Made by a program: the position numbers and the translations under genes
Assembly (NCBI RefSeq): GCF_014202335.1
Contig: NZ_JACHGP010000026.1
Coordinates: 1-64,000, forward strand
Direction of reading: 5' to 3'
Length of the DNA: 64,000 nucleotides
Source of the DNA: Mycobacterium sp. AZCC_0083
GTDB taxonomy: Bacteria > Actinomycetota > Actinomycetes > Mycobacteriales > Mycobacteriaceae
In this document: in pieces, positions 1 through 8,270 of the stretch
Layout of the letters: each line of letters starts with the position of its first letter
Position numbering within the stretch: the stretch's first letter is position 1
The notes under the pieces: model-generated
What the model saw: only the letters and a program-made list of their open reading frames with translations
Databases searched by the model: none
Told to the model about the DNA's origin: nothing

Positions 1-1
1 C

Positions 2-97
2 ACCACACCCAGGCCACCGCCCTACATTCCCGACGAATACCTGTCCTACCTCGACACCTTCCCCGAGGACCGAGAGTCGATCCCACCACCGTTCTGA
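2..97 (+). CDS. C-terminal end of an unidentified protein (5' cut by window edge)
   Basis: An open frame enters from the left edge and ends at a TGA at 95-97. The last 31 residues are proline and acid rich, contain PYIPDEYLSYLDTF and finish in SIPPPF. Such a PPPF tail reminds me of some mycobacterial DUF222/13E12-type HNH proteins, but that is a weak impression and no domain can be seen in so short a piece. Codon choice (G/C third positions) fits real coding sequence. Confidence 0.4.
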   Translation, partial: TTPRPPPYIPDEYLSYLDTFPEDRESIPPPF

Positions 98-584
98 TCC
101 AGGTCAAAGTCGTTGGCCGGCAAGGTTCATGTGCCGGCAGTCCGGCATCCCGCAGGAGAGTGCCGCTGCACTAGCCGATCTGGGACATCGCGCCGCGAGG
201 GTATCGTCCTGGGTGGCGGAGGTCCTGTCGGCGCCTCTTGGACGGCTGGGTTGGTGCAGGGACGTGGTTGACGATGCGTCCCGAGGCTCTGGCCTCCCTT
301 CCGGAACGTCTTCTCGCGCGAGCCAACTGACACGCTGAAAACATCGAATCTGGCTACGGCGATAGAGAATTGATGCTACGAGTCATTGCGCGTTCGACTC
401 ACGACGACGAGTCCGACCGAGAGATTGGCCAAGCCGCGATCGAGGCGATCCAACGCCGACTGGCTCATCGAGATGGTAAGGCCGGGAACCGCGCTCGTCG
501 TCGTGCCGCTGCCAAGCGAAGCACTCGACCACGAGGTGGCTCAACTTGCCGAACGTGGCTTTACCGTGCGCAGCATGGACGTGC
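98..584. other. About 490 bp with no convincing gene
   Basis: Nothing recognisable fills this stretch. The best candidate is a short plus-strand frame (TTG at 386 to a stop at 598) whose second half, roughly residues 25-70, reads like the end of a real protein (PGTALVVVPLPSEALDHEV) and ends in TWW. Its first half is arginine rich and unconvincing, and no ribosome site precedes it. It may be the 3' remnant of a lost gene. No RNA gene or clear promoter was seen. Confidence 0.3.
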
Positions 585-977
585 TCACCTGGTGGTGAGG
601 CCGGAAGTCCGTACGAGGACCGACAACACGATGGCCGCGAGAAGTAGGGCAGGGACGTCTCCCGCGAGATGTCCCATGTGGTGGCCGCCGCCGAACGACT
701 GAAACGTCATGATCACGGCGTGGACGAGGCTCGAGACCACGGTGAACCAGATCAGGCTGATGTTGGCCTCGGGGCGCCGCGCTGCGTTCCAAAGGAACAC
801 GCCCAGAGTCAAGTACAGGCCCACGATCATCATGAAGTAATCGGACTCGTGGGGAGCACCGGCATGCCACGCCCACCCCGACGGCCACACCACGGCCAGT
901 GGATAGAGACAAATCATCACCGCGCCAAAGGCGACGAGCGCGATCTGAAGAAATCGGTAGCTCTTTGAGGGTGCCAT
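585..977 (-). CDS. DUF6632-type small integral membrane protein
   Basis: A 130-residue protein with four predicted membrane spans, beginning near residues 8-30 (FLQIALVAFGAVMICLYPL) and ending near 110-125. The pattern WPSGW, then MMIVGLYLTLGVFLWNAAR, then SLIWFTVVSSLVHA and GHLAGDVPALLL is what I associate with DUF6632 proteins, a family without known function. The start at 977 is preferred over an ATG four codons upstream because GGAG lies six bases before it. It stands alone, tail-to-tail with the unannotated left-hand region. The family assignment is from memory of the motif pattern. Confidence 0.75.
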   Translation of the reverse strand: MAPSKSYRFLQIALVAFGAVMICLYPLAVVWPSGWAWHAGAPHESDYFMMIVGLYLTLGVFLWNAARRPEANISLIWFTVVSSLVHAVIMTFQSFGGGHHMGHLAGDVPALLLAAIVLSVLVRTSGLTTR

Positions 978-1065
978 TGCGCGCTCCAAGGTCGGCGGCT
1001 TAGTTGGAAAAGCCTCCCATCGTGCAGCCTCGGTGGTCGTCGGATTCGTTGAATCGTCGAGCCGG

Positions 1066-1482
1066 CTACGGGTTCAGCTGCGTCAACCGCACGCTGTTGC
1101 CCGACGGGTCTCGGAACCCGGAGTCGATGCCGTAGGGCATCTGGTTGGGCGGCTCGTTGTAGTCGACGCCGCGGGCGGTGAGCTCCTCGTACTTGGCCTG
1201 AACGTCGTCAGTGGTGAGGAACACCGTGCCCGCGAACCCCTTTGCGGTCAGGTCGAGTACCTGCTTGTGGGTGTCGTCGTCCATCAACGGCTCACCGGGC
1301 ACCGCCATCAGCACGATGCTGACGTCGTCCTGTCCTGGCGGCCCGACGGTGAGCCACCGGAAGGCGCCCATCTCCTCAGGGAACGACACATCCTCACGCA
1401 CCTCCATGCCGACCTTCTCGGTCCAGAACTTGAGTGCGACTTCCTGATCGTGAACCCACAGATGGGCACATGCAATTTTCAT
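1066..1482 (-). CDS. VOC (glyoxalase/bleomycin resistance) family protein
   Basis: A 138-residue single vicinal-oxygen-chelate module. It starts MKIACAHLWVHDQEVALKFW, has the middle strand FRWLTVGPPGQ, and ends with the typical GIDSGFRDPSGNSVRLTQ strand that usually carries the metal-ligand Glu or a substitute. Two beta-alpha-beta-beta-beta repeats are discernible. VOC proteins range from lyases and dioxygenases to drug-binding proteins, so the substrate cannot be told. It lies 13 bp behind an AraC-type regulator gene in the same direction, so the two are probably co-transcribed. A longer frame exists upstream, but ATG 1482 gives the normal family N-terminus. Confidence 0.85.
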   Translation of the reverse strand: MKIACAHLWVHDQEVALKFWTEKVGMEVREDVSFPEEMGAFRWLTVGPPGQDDVSIVLMAVPGEPLMDDDTHKQVLDLTAKGFAGTVFLTTDDVQAKYEELTARGVDYNEPPNQMPYGIDSGFRDPSGNSVRLTQLNP

Positions 1483-1495
1483 CACGGGCCTGACG

Positions 1496-1948
1496 CTACG
1501 GTCGGTCGTCGCGGCCCGTCTTCTCCCCGTGTGCTCTTTTGACCCGGGATCGAGGGAGCGGCCGGGTGTCGCGCGCCAGGACGCAACTCGGCACCCGGAC
1601 CCGGCTGGCCGCCGACGGCAGGCTGGCACGGTAGGCCGCAGGCGGTTTCCCGTACACCCGCGCGAAGGTGGTCGTGAAGGATCCGACGCTCTGCAGGCCG
1701 ACCATCACGCAGATGTCGGCGACCGAACGATCGGTGTAGCGCAGCAACGAAGCCGCCCGTTCCAGCCGCCGGGTCTGAAGGTAGGCGCGCGGGGATTCCC
1801 CGAACGTACGGGTGAACATGCGGGAGAAGTGGGCTCGGGACAGCCCGGCCGCGGCGGCGAGGTCGTCCACCGTGATCGGCTCTGCGTAGCGGGCGTCGAC
1901 CAGGTCCTTCGCGCGGAGCAGATAGCGGGCCGGTGGCACCTGCGGCAT
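1496..1948 (-). CDS. AraC family transcriptional regulator (DNA-binding domain only)
   Basis: A 150-residue protein made almost entirely of the double helix-turn-helix AraC domain (residues about 12-110). The first HTH is at ITVDDLAAAAGLSRAHFSRM and the second at SVADICVMVGLQSVGSFTTT, followed by the family signature FARVYGKPPAAYR. There is no N-terminal effector domain, and the last 40 residues are basic and low in complexity. Stand-alone AraC domains next to VOC genes are common; it presumably controls the downstream VOC gene and itself. A TACTCT hexamer seven bases before the ATG suggests a leaderless message. Confidence 0.9.
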   Translation of the reverse strand: MPQVPPARYLLRAKDLVDARYAEPITVDDLAAAAGLSRAHFSRMFTRTFGESPRAYLQTRRLERAASLLRYTDRSVADICVMVGLQSVGSFTTTFARVYGKPPAAYRASLPSAASRVRVPSCVLARDTRPLPRSRVKRAHGEKTGRDDRP

Positions 1949-1955
1949 GTCGATA

Positions 1956-1961
1956 AGAGTA
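1956..1961 (-). promoter_or_regulatory. -10 element of the AraC gene, leaderless
   Basis: TACTCT followed by seven bases and the ATG at 1948, with no ribosome-binding site. Transcription is inferred to begin at or next to the start codon. Confidence 0.45.
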
Positions 1962-1972
1962 CGGTGATCTGC

Positions 1973-2378
<406 letters not shown>

Positions 2379-2384
2379 CCGCAC

Positions 2385-3899
2385 CTAATCCGAGTCGCGC
2401 ACCGACCGGTTCAGCTGCTTGAGCGCATCGCCGAGCTGTTCCCTTGAGCGCGTGGCGAGATCGTCCTCCAGCTGGTACAGCACGCCGTAGGTGAAGGTGT
2501 CCTCGCCTGCCGCGTGAGCCGCCTCCGCCTGTTGGGACAGATGGGTCCGGCTGACGACGGCGTCCTGGTGATCGCCGAGCACTGTCTGAACGACCTTGGC
2601 ACGCTCGGCGACCTTGCCTGCGCCCGTCGCCGCCGCGGTGTAGCGAAGCCGCTTGGCGCCCTTGCGGATTCGGTGCAACGCCTCGTCGCGATCCTCGTCC
2701 TGCGCCGCGTCCGCCCGCTTGGCCGCCTTGCGGATCCGCTTGTAGGCCGATCCGATGGTGACCGGTGCTGCCTCCTCGCCGGGTGCCGCAGGTTCGAGGT
2801 CGGCGGCGACCAGCGCCTCCAGCGCGTCGAGCAGCCGCAAGTACCGTTCCGAGCGCATCGCGGTCAACGACCGTCGCCATCCGGTCTGGTAGCGGTTCCT
2901 GGCGCCGTCCACCAGGCGCTCACGGACCGGGCCCCTTATCAGCTCGGCGGGCAGCCCATCGAGGGCCGTTTGATACTTCTCGGCGAGCACCTCGGCGTCA
3001 CGAGCCACGCCGAGCACCCCGGCGAGCAGGCGCAGCTCGTCGAGCACCCACGCGTCGTCGGAGATTCCGAACGAACCCTCGGACTCCTGCAGCAGGCTGC
3101 GGATCTTGCGGGTGACGACCCGCATCTGGTGCACCGAGTCCCAGGCGTCGGCCCGCACGGCGCGGTCCCACACCAGCAGTTCGTCGACCTGATCGGCGAT
3201 CGCCCGGCGCACGGGATCGATGGAACGCGCCGGCTCGTCGTCGTCGGAGTCATCGCCGTCATCGCCGCGGGCAGCATCGAGCACCTTGGCCAGCTTGGAG
3301 CCGTGGCCCGCCGGCTCGGCGCCCGCGTCGAAAAGGCGGTTGCTCAACCGGTCCATCAGGTCGGGTGCGACGTCGGCGTCCTCGGCGAGTTCCAGCTCCC
3401 ACTCCCGCCAGGTCTGTTGTTCGCCGTCGGGCTCGGTGGCGGCGGTGACCACGTCGTCACAGAACTCGGCGATCGGGGCGCCGGCGGCGTCGTACAGCAC
3501 GTCGACCGTCCGGGTCGTGGAGATCCTCGCGACGGGCCGCAGCGAGCGAAGCCGGACGATCGCGAGCACGACGTCGCGCAGCTCGTAGGGCACGGTGTCA
3601 GCGTCTGCGGCGTCGTTCAGCGGTGCGTGCACTTCGGTTCGCGCGTCGGGCCCGGCGGGCAGCTTGAGATGCCATCCGGCGTCGGTGCCGCCTGTGCGGC
3701 GCCGCAGTGTGATGCGGTGCCCGGCCAGGTCGCGATCCGGGGTGTCGAAGTAGATGGCGTCGAGCTCTTGTACCGGCGATCGCTCGACTTTGGCGACCGA
3801 TGCCAGGCCCGCGAACGACGGTGACACGGTGGCGTCGGTCACCGCGAACTTGCGCTCGATCTCGGTGTGACGGGACGCCTCGCGCTTATCGGCTGCCAT
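2385..3899 (-). CDS. CYTH and CHAD domain protein (polyphosphate-linked)
   Basis: A 504-residue protein, apparently the Rv2226 counterpart. The N-terminal CYTH domain (about residues 10-210) opens with the ExExK-type strand HTEIERKFAV and contains LDAIYFDTPDRDLAGH and LRRRTGG, the basic residues that line the triphosphate tunnel. The C-terminal CHAD domain (about 235-500) has the conserved HQMRVVTRKIRS and ALHRIRKGAKRLRY helices whose His and Lys/Arg residues bind polyphosphate. CYTH proteins hydrolyse inorganic triphosphate or related substrates and CHAD binds polyphosphate. The start at ATG 3899 is preferred to one 24 codons upstream because the family begins just before the ExExK strand. 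It faces rnpB tail-to-tail with only 6 bp between. Confidence 0.9.
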   Translation of the reverse strand: MAADKREASRHTEIERKFAVTDATVSPSFAGLASVAKVERSPVQELDAIYFDTPDRDLAGHRITLRRRTGGTDAGWHLKLPAGPDARTEVHAPLNDAADADTVPYELRDVVLAIVRLRSLRPVARISTTRTVDVLYDAAGAPIAEFCDDVVTAATEPDGEQQTWREWELELAEDADVAPDLMDRLSNRLFDAGAEPAGHGSKLAKVLDAARGDDGDDSDDDEPARSIDPVRRAIADQVDELLVWDRAVRADAWDSVHQMRVVTRKIRSLLQESEGSFGISDDAWVLDELRLLAGVLGVARDAEVLAEKYQTALDGLPAELIRGPVRERLVDGARNRYQTGWRRSLTAMRSERYLRLLDALEALVAADLEPAAPGEEAAPVTIGSAYKRIRKAAKRADAAQDEDRDEALHRIRKGAKRLRYTAAATGAGKVAERAKVVQTVLGDHQDAVVSRTHLSQQAEAAHAAGEDTFTYGVLYQLEDDLATRSREQLGDALKQLNRSVRDSD

Positions 3900-4045
3900 T
3901 CTCACCTTCGGGTCTGATGTCGGCACGTGGGTAAATCTCGTGAGTCGAATCTCGTGAACAGGCTGCCACATTCGGGTGAACGAGAATCAAAGCCACCTGG
4001 TGGCGGCGCTGACTGTTTACCAGACCAAGATGAATTCGGCGGCGA

Positions 4046-6076
4046 TCAACTCGCTCGCTGTACCTCGCCCGCGCGATCCCACGCGGAGCGTTCCGCGTTG
4101 AACGCGACACTCTGCTGTTGCCGGAATTCCGCAATGCCCTCGGCGTCGGCGGCCAGGAAGTCTGTGTAGGCCGCCAGCGAGAACTCTCCGGTGGCGATGT
4201 CGACGTCACCGCGGCCCGCCGCCATGTCGGCACGCAGGTCGAGAAGTTCCTCGGCGCTCACCGGGTAGAAGCTGATCCGGTCGAAGTAGCGGAGCAGCCA
4301 CGGCGTGCCGGGTTCGAAGGAGCGGGCGTCGTGGGGATGGCAGTGGTTCCACACCTGGGTGGTGCGGCCGACGAACTGATAGCCGCCAGGCCCCTCCATG
4401 CCGTAGATGCACAGGTATGCCCCGCCGATGCCGACCGCGTTCTCCGGGGTCCACGTCCTTGCCGGGTTGTACTTGGTGGTGACCAGGCGGTGCCGCGGAT
4501 CCAGGGGAGTGGCCACCGGCGCACCCAGGTAGACGTCGCCGAGGCCGAGCACCAGGTACTGCGCGTCGTAGACGATGTCGTGCACGGCCTCGACGTCGGC
4601 GAGGCCGTTGATCCGCCGGATGAACTCGATGTTCCACGGGCACCACGGCGCGTCGGCGCGGACGCCGTGCATGTACCGCTGGATGGCCTCGTGCGTCGCG
4701 GGGTCGTCCCACGAAAGCGGCAGCCGCACCGTGCGGCTGGGCACGACGAGCCGATCCGACGGCGGCATTTCGCCGTCGAGCCGGGCGAGCAGATCGACCA
4801 CCTCGGCCATCGGCAGCGCGGCAGGGTCGAACTGCACCTGCAGCGAGCGGACCCCTGGGGTGATCTCGGTGATCCCCGGGACGCCGAGGGACACCAGATG
4901 CTCGTGCAGTACGTGCACACGCGCGCGCATGGCCAGGTCGAGCGTCATCGGGCCGTATTCGACCAGCACGCCGCCGTCACCGGCGCGCCGCAGCGTCACA
5001 GCGGTGCCGTCGACGGCCTCGAATCGGGTCAGCACGCCGTCGTCGTGATCGCTCGACGTCGAGATCACCAGAGGGAACGACGCGCGCCGGTCGATGTCGA
5101 TGGTCCGCAGCGACGGTGCCCGGTCGGCCCTGACCGGGACGAACCGCACCGCATCGCCTGGGGCCATCTGGCCCAGCTTCCACCGGTCACCACCGACGAC
5201 GGTGACGGGGCAAACGAAGCCGCCCAGACTCGGCCCGTCCGGCCCGAGCAGGATCGGGGTGTCGCCGGTGAAGTCCAGCGCACCAACGCAATACGCGTTG
5301 TCGTGGATGTTCGACGGGTGTAGGCCCGCCTCGCCGCCGTCGGTGCGGGCCCACTGTGGCTTCGGCCCGTCGAGGCGCACTCCGGTGCGGTCGGAGTTGA
5401 AGTGCACTATGTAGTCGGTGTCGATGACGGTGTCGATGTCGGCGCGGGTGAAGAACTCCGGAGCGCCGTGCGGCCCCTCCGTCACGGCGATCTCCCAGCG
5501 ATGTCCGATGCTCGGCTGCTCGTCGATCGCCGCGCGGGCCGCCCGGTCGGGCCTGCTCTCGTGCGGCCCTGGATCATCGCCGACGGTCAGCACGTCGCCG
5601 ACCCGAACCGCACGCCCGTCGTGCCCGCCGAACGTACCCATCGTGAACGTGGCTGCGCTGCCGAGGTATTCGGTTTCGACGAGGGCACCCGCCACCAGCA
5701 CGTAACAGCGCATGCCAGGGCCGGTCAGCATGCCGACGTCGAGCACGCCCCCGGCCGGGATGGCCACCGACTGCCACTGTGGCACCGCGACGCCGTCGAC
5801 GGTGACCGCGACCGGTGCGCCCGTGACGGCCACCCGGCCGCCGTCGGGGAACCGCAATGCAGGCCCGCCCCTAGTGCATTCGAGGCCCGCCGCGCCCTCG
5901 GGGTTGCCGAGCAGCCGGTTTCCGATCCGGAAGGACAGATCGTCCATGGGCCCGGACGGCGGAACGCCGATGTGCCAGTAGCCGATTCGGCCCGGCCAGT
6001 CCTGCACGGTGGTGAGCATGCCCGGCCGCAGCACGTCGATCGGAGCCGCACCGGCGGCGACATTGGGCTGCGTCAT
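4046..6076 (-). CDS. Stand-alone carboxyltransferase half of urea/guanidine carboxylase (AHS2-AHS1)
   Basis: A 676-residue protein that matches only the C-terminal half of urea carboxylase. Residues about 10-300 form the AHS2/KipA-like module (VLRPGMLTTVQDWPGRIGYW, GVPPSGPMDD). Residues about 350-590 form the AHS1/KipI-like module (GDGGVLVEYG, RYMHGVRADAPWCPWNIEFI). The tail is the helical linker that in full-length enzymes leads into the biotinyl domain (SFYPVSAEELLDLRADMAAG). The N-terminal biotin carboxylase and the C-terminal biotin domain are both absent. The start ATG 6076 overlaps the UAAP2 stop by 4 bp, so it is the last gene of the DUF1989 operon. It would transfer a carboxyl group to guanidine or urea if a separate biotin carboxylase/BCCP supplies it; that partner is not in this window. 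Confidence 0.85.
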   Translation of the reverse strand: MTQPNVAAGAAPIDVLRPGMLTTVQDWPGRIGYWHIGVPPSGPMDDLSFRIGNRLLGNPEGAAGLECTRGGPALRFPDGGRVAVTGAPVAVTVDGVAVPQWQSVAIPAGGVLDVGMLTGPGMRCYVLVAGALVETEYLGSAATFTMGTFGGHDGRAVRVGDVLTVGDDPGPHESRPDRAARAAIDEQPSIGHRWEIAVTEGPHGAPEFFTRADIDTVIDTDYIVHFNSDRTGVRLDGPKPQWARTDGGEAGLHPSNIHDNAYCVGALDFTGDTPILLGPDGPSLGGFVCPVTVVGGDRWKLGQMAPGDAVRFVPVRADRAPSLRTIDIDRRASFPLVISTSSDHDDGVLTRFEAVDGTAVTLRRAGDGGVLVEYGPMTLDLAMRARVHVLHEHLVSLGVPGITEITPGVRSLQVQFDPAALPMAEVVDLLARLDGEMPPSDRLVVPSRTVRLPLSWDDPATHEAIQRYMHGVRADAPWCPWNIEFIRRINGLADVEAVHDIVYDAQYLVLGLGDVYLGAPVATPLDPRHRLVTTKYNPARTWTPENAVGIGGAYLCIYGMEGPGGYQFVGRTTQVWNHCHPHDARSFEPGTPWLLRYFDRISFYPVSAEELLDLRADMAAGRGDVDIATGEFSLAAYTDFLAADAEGIAEFRQQQSVAFNAERSAWDRAGEVQRAS

Positions 6077-6669
6077 GGGCCGGTGATCACCATTCGGACC
6101 GGCGTCGGGTCGAATCCGTTGCAGGGGTTGTTGATCTGCGGGCAATTCGACACCAGCACCAGGGTGTCGATGTCGGCCCGCAGGGTCAGCGACTTGCCCG
6201 GCGCGGACAGGCCGTCCACGATGCCCAGTGTGCCGTCGGCCTCCACCGGCACGTTCATGAAGAAGTTGACGTTGGAGACGATGTCGCGCTTGCCCATTCC
6301 CCACTTGGTCGCCTCGGCGAGGAAGTTCTCGGCGCATCCGTGCTGGTGCACGGTGTGGTGTCCGTAGCGCAGCGTGTTGGACTCCTTCGAGCACGCTCCC
6401 GCGATGGTGTCGTGGTTGCCCACCTCGTCGGCGACGATCGTCATCAGTGCGGTGCCGTCGGTGGCGCGGAGCACCGAACCCGTGGTCAGGAAGACGTTGC
6501 CCTGCGCGGCGACGGTGGTCTGAGCGCTGTACCGCACGGCGTGGTCGTGCGCCGAGTAGAACAGCGTGTCGACGGCCTGGTTTCCGTGCAGGTCGATGAT
6601 CTGCAGCTGCTGGCCGGCCTTCACCACGGCCGACCACGGTGCGCAGGCGGCGACGATGTCGTCGGTCAT
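6073..6669 (-). CDS. DUF1989 protein, UAAP2 type (carboxyguanidine deiminase subunit)
   Basis: A 198-residue protein of the urea-amidolyase-associated protein 2 type. Family signatures are IIDLHGNQAVDTLFYSA, RYSAQTTVAAQGNVFLTTGS, GNHDTIAGACSKESNTLRYG, HGCAENFL and SNCPQINNPCNGFDPTPVRM. DUF1989 pairs are now known as the two subunits of carboxyguanidine deiminase, which converts carboxyguanidine to allophanate in guanidine degradation; assignment here rests on the motif match and the adjacent carboxylase half. The conserved His and Cys residues are intact. ATG 6669 overlaps the preceding stop (ATGA), giving tight coupling with the UAAP1 gene. It could be called CgdA or CgdB; I do not assign which. 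Confidence 0.88.
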   Translation of the reverse strand: MTDDIVAACAPWSAVVKAGQQLQIIDLHGNQAVDTLFYSAHDHAVRYSAQTTVAAQGNVFLTTGSVLRATDGTALMTIVADEVGNHDTIAGACSKESNTLRYGHHTVHQHGCAENFLAEATKWGMGKRDIVSNVNFFMNVPVEADGTLGIVDGLSAPGKSLTLRADIDTLVLVSNCPQINNPCNGFDPTPVRMVITGP

Positions 6670-7430
6670 GTCATCGCCTCGCTCTCTTGTGATACGGCAC
6701 TGCGTGCTGCGGCCCAAGTGCTTTCGGTGTTGAACAAGGCGCGCAGGTACTCGGGTTCACCGGTAACGGGGACGGTCAGCTCGTCGTCGGCTCGCCAGGC
6801 CACCACGTCGAGGTCGGTGACCGCGGGCGAGGGGTCGAGCGGATGGGGCGCGTTGACGAGGACCACCACCACGGGCAGGTGGATCAGCAGGTCGACGGTC
6901 GTTCCCGGGCCTGCCGACCCGGTGAACGTCAGCGCGCCGTCGTCGCTCACCCGCGCGCCCTTGAAGAACGACGCCGACGGGGCGATGTCGCGCACGTCCA
7001 TGCCGTGCTTGTGCACGCCGAGCAGCATCTGGGCGCGGCCTGCGGCCGTCATGCCGCACAGCGTGTCGTGGTGGCCGGAGGTGTCGGTCACGATGGTCGC
7101 CAGCACCCTGCCCTGGTCGGAGAGCAGGGGATGGCCTGCGCCGAGATAGGCCTGCCACGGGACCTTCATGGTGTCGGCGACGTTGAGCCGCTCCCACGAT
7201 GCGTCGGCGCGGAACATCAGGAGGTGCGCGCACGCGCCGCCTTCGGGGTCGGCCAGTTGCAGGCGCGAGCCCCGGCCAAGCACCTTGGTGGCATACGACC
7301 CTGGCGGGATGGCTTCGGCCCACGTGACCTCATCGACGCCGGTCGGGGTTGCGGGCACCCGCATTCGAGCGGCCGCGGCCTGTCCGCGGGCGTGCGAGCG
7401 GGCGCCGTGGGTCGAGTTGGTGCTCGACAT
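6666..7430 (-). CDS. DUF1989 protein, UAAP1 type (carboxyguanidine deiminase subunit)
   Basis: A 254-residue protein of the urea-amidolyase-associated protein 1 type, first gene of the three-gene operon. Signatures are ATKVLGRGSRLQLADPEG, ACAHLLMF, WERLNVADTMKVPWQAYLG, LLSDQGRVLATIVTDTSGHH and SFFKGARV. It is expected to pair with the next gene product as the heteromeric carboxyguanidine deiminase in the cytoplasm. Two ATG codons follow one another at the start; AAGGAGG lies six bases before the second (7430), which is therefore chosen. The region upstream is shared with a divergent TetR gene and holds the control sites listed below. Confidence 0.88.
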   Translation of the reverse strand: MSSTNSTHGARSHARGQAAAARMRVPATPTGVDEVTWAEAIPPGSYATKVLGRGSRLQLADPEGGACAHLLMFRADASWERLNVADTMKVPWQAYLGAGHPLLSDQGRVLATIVTDTSGHHDTLCGMTAAGRAQMLLGVHKHGMDVRDIAPSASFFKGARVSDDGALTFTGSAGPGTTVDLLIHLPVVVVLVNAPHPLDPSPAVTDLDVVAWRADDELTVPVTGEPEYLRALFNTESTWAAARSAVSQESEAMT

Positions 7431-7445
7431 CATTGGCCTCCTTAA

Positions 7446-7459
7446 CTGTCACTTGAAAG
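7446..7459. promoter_or_regulatory. Putative TetR operator, proximal to the UAAP1 gene
   Basis: CTGTCACTTGAAAG is an imperfect dyad (CTGTCA-CT-TGAAAG, five of six arm positions pair). The same element recurs in inverted orientation 75 bp away beside the tetR gene. It lies 15 bp before the UAAP1 start, where a bound repressor would block the operon. Confidence 0.6.
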
Positions 7460-7473
7460 TTTTCGGGCCGAGC

Positions 7474-7510
7474 GTTCCCTGTGGGTGTCGGGCCTGTTAC
7501 GGACGCGTTG
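7474..7510 (-). promoter_or_regulatory. GlnR-like box upstream of the guanidine/urea operon
   Basis: Read on the minus strand, four AC dinucleotides follow one another exactly 11 bp apart (half-sites TCAAC, GTAAC, GACAC, GGAAC, each separated by six bases). This is the spacing of the actinobacterial GlnR a-site/b-site, and the same spacing is seen before glnA1 in this window. Only GTAAC and GGAAC are near consensus, so this is a suggestive match. It lies between the two TetR operators. Confidence 0.4.
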
Positions 7511-7520
7511 AAAATTATTT

Positions 7521-7534
7521 CTATCAAGTGACAG
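7521..7534. promoter_or_regulatory. Putative TetR operator, proximal to the tetR gene
   Basis: CTATCAAGTGACAG, an imperfect dyad (CTATCA-AG-TGACAG) and the mirror copy of the site at 7446-7459 with 11 identical core bases. A further half-site TGACAG occurs at 7561-7566. It lies 43 bp before the chosen tetR start, consistent with autoregulation. Confidence 0.6.
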
Positions 7535-7576
7535 AAAATGTGGGACCGCCGGACGACCGGTGACAGAATGTGGGCC

Positions 7577-8260
7577 ATGAGCAGCGAAGGCCGTAGCAGT
7601 GAAGGACGTGGTCGTCCGAGGTTGGAGCAGTCGCGGCGACCCGGCAAGAACGCCCGCGAAGAAATCCTCGACGCCGCCGCCGAGCTGTTCACCACCCACG
7701 GCTACGCCAACACGTCCACCAGGAAGATCGCCGATGCCGTCGGCGTCCGGCAAGCCTCGCTGTACCACCACTTCGCCACGAAGGACGACATCCTCGAGGC
7801 ACTGCTGGCCGGAACGGTCGACGAGCCGCTCCAGCTGGCAGCCCAGCTCATCACCGAACGCGGGTCCGCCGCAGGACGCCTGCACACGTTGGTGGTGGCC
7901 GACGTGACGCAGCTGTGCAAGAGCACCTGGAATCTCGGCGCGCTCTACCTGCTTCCCGAACTCCGCGTGGACCGGTTCGACCGGTTCCGCATCAGCCGCG
8001 CCGAGCTGCGCGACCGTTACCGCGAGCTGGCGGCGGCCGCCATCGCCGAATCGCACGGGCCCGCCGACGCCGACGAACTCCCGTTCCGTCTCGCCGAGTC
8101 GGTGATCAACCGCCGCTCCGACGACGGAGACGCGCCTGCCGAGCTGCCATGGATCATCGCCGACGGCGCCCTGCGGACCCTCGGGTTCGACGGCGACTTC
8201 GCCGCACTGCGGGAGGCGACCGCCAAGCGGCTGGCCTTACACGTCGATGCGATGACGTAA
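7577..8260 (+). CDS. TetR family regulator, divergent from the UAAP operon
   Basis: A 227-residue TetR protein. The N-terminal HTH spans about residues 24-65 (ILDAAAELFTTHGYANTSTR, then VRQASLYHHFATKDDILEAL). The C-terminal half is helical, as expected for a ligand-binding domain. ATG 7577 is chosen over a GTG-like start 13 codons upstream because the extra residues are not family-like and would overlap the operator region. Its position back-to-back with the DUF1989 operon and the two matched dyads between them imply that it represses that operon and itself. The effector cannot be read from sequence; guanidine, a carboxylated product, or a CoA thioester (given the downstream hydratase) are options. 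Confidence 0.9.
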   Translation: MSSEGRSSEGRGRPRLEQSRRPGKNAREEILDAAAELFTTHGYANTSTRKIADAVGVRQASLYHHFATKDDILEALLAGTVDEPLQLAAQLITERGSAAGRLHTLVVADVTQLCKSTWNLGALYLLPELRVDRFDRFRISRAELRDRYRELAAAAIAESHGPADADELPFRLAESVINRRSDDGDAPAELPWIIADGALRTLGFDGDFAALREATAKRLALHVDAMT

Positions 8261-8270
8261 CAGCTTGCGA

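Noticed and set aside
370..702. Plus-strand frame overlapping the DUF6632 gene
   Set aside because: Arg/Ser-rich composition without any recognisable motif; the opposite strand gives a regular membrane protein.
2514..3824. 436-codon open frame antisense to the CYTH-CHAD gene
   Set aside because: Its translation is Gly/Arg/Val rich and featureless; the opposite strand encodes a clear two-domain protein. High GC makes long antisense frames common.
7431..7576. Guanidine riboswitch in front of the UAAP operon
   Set aside because: No guanidine-I, -II or -III core (for example paired ACGR loops) is recognisable; the region is better explained by protein-binding dyads.
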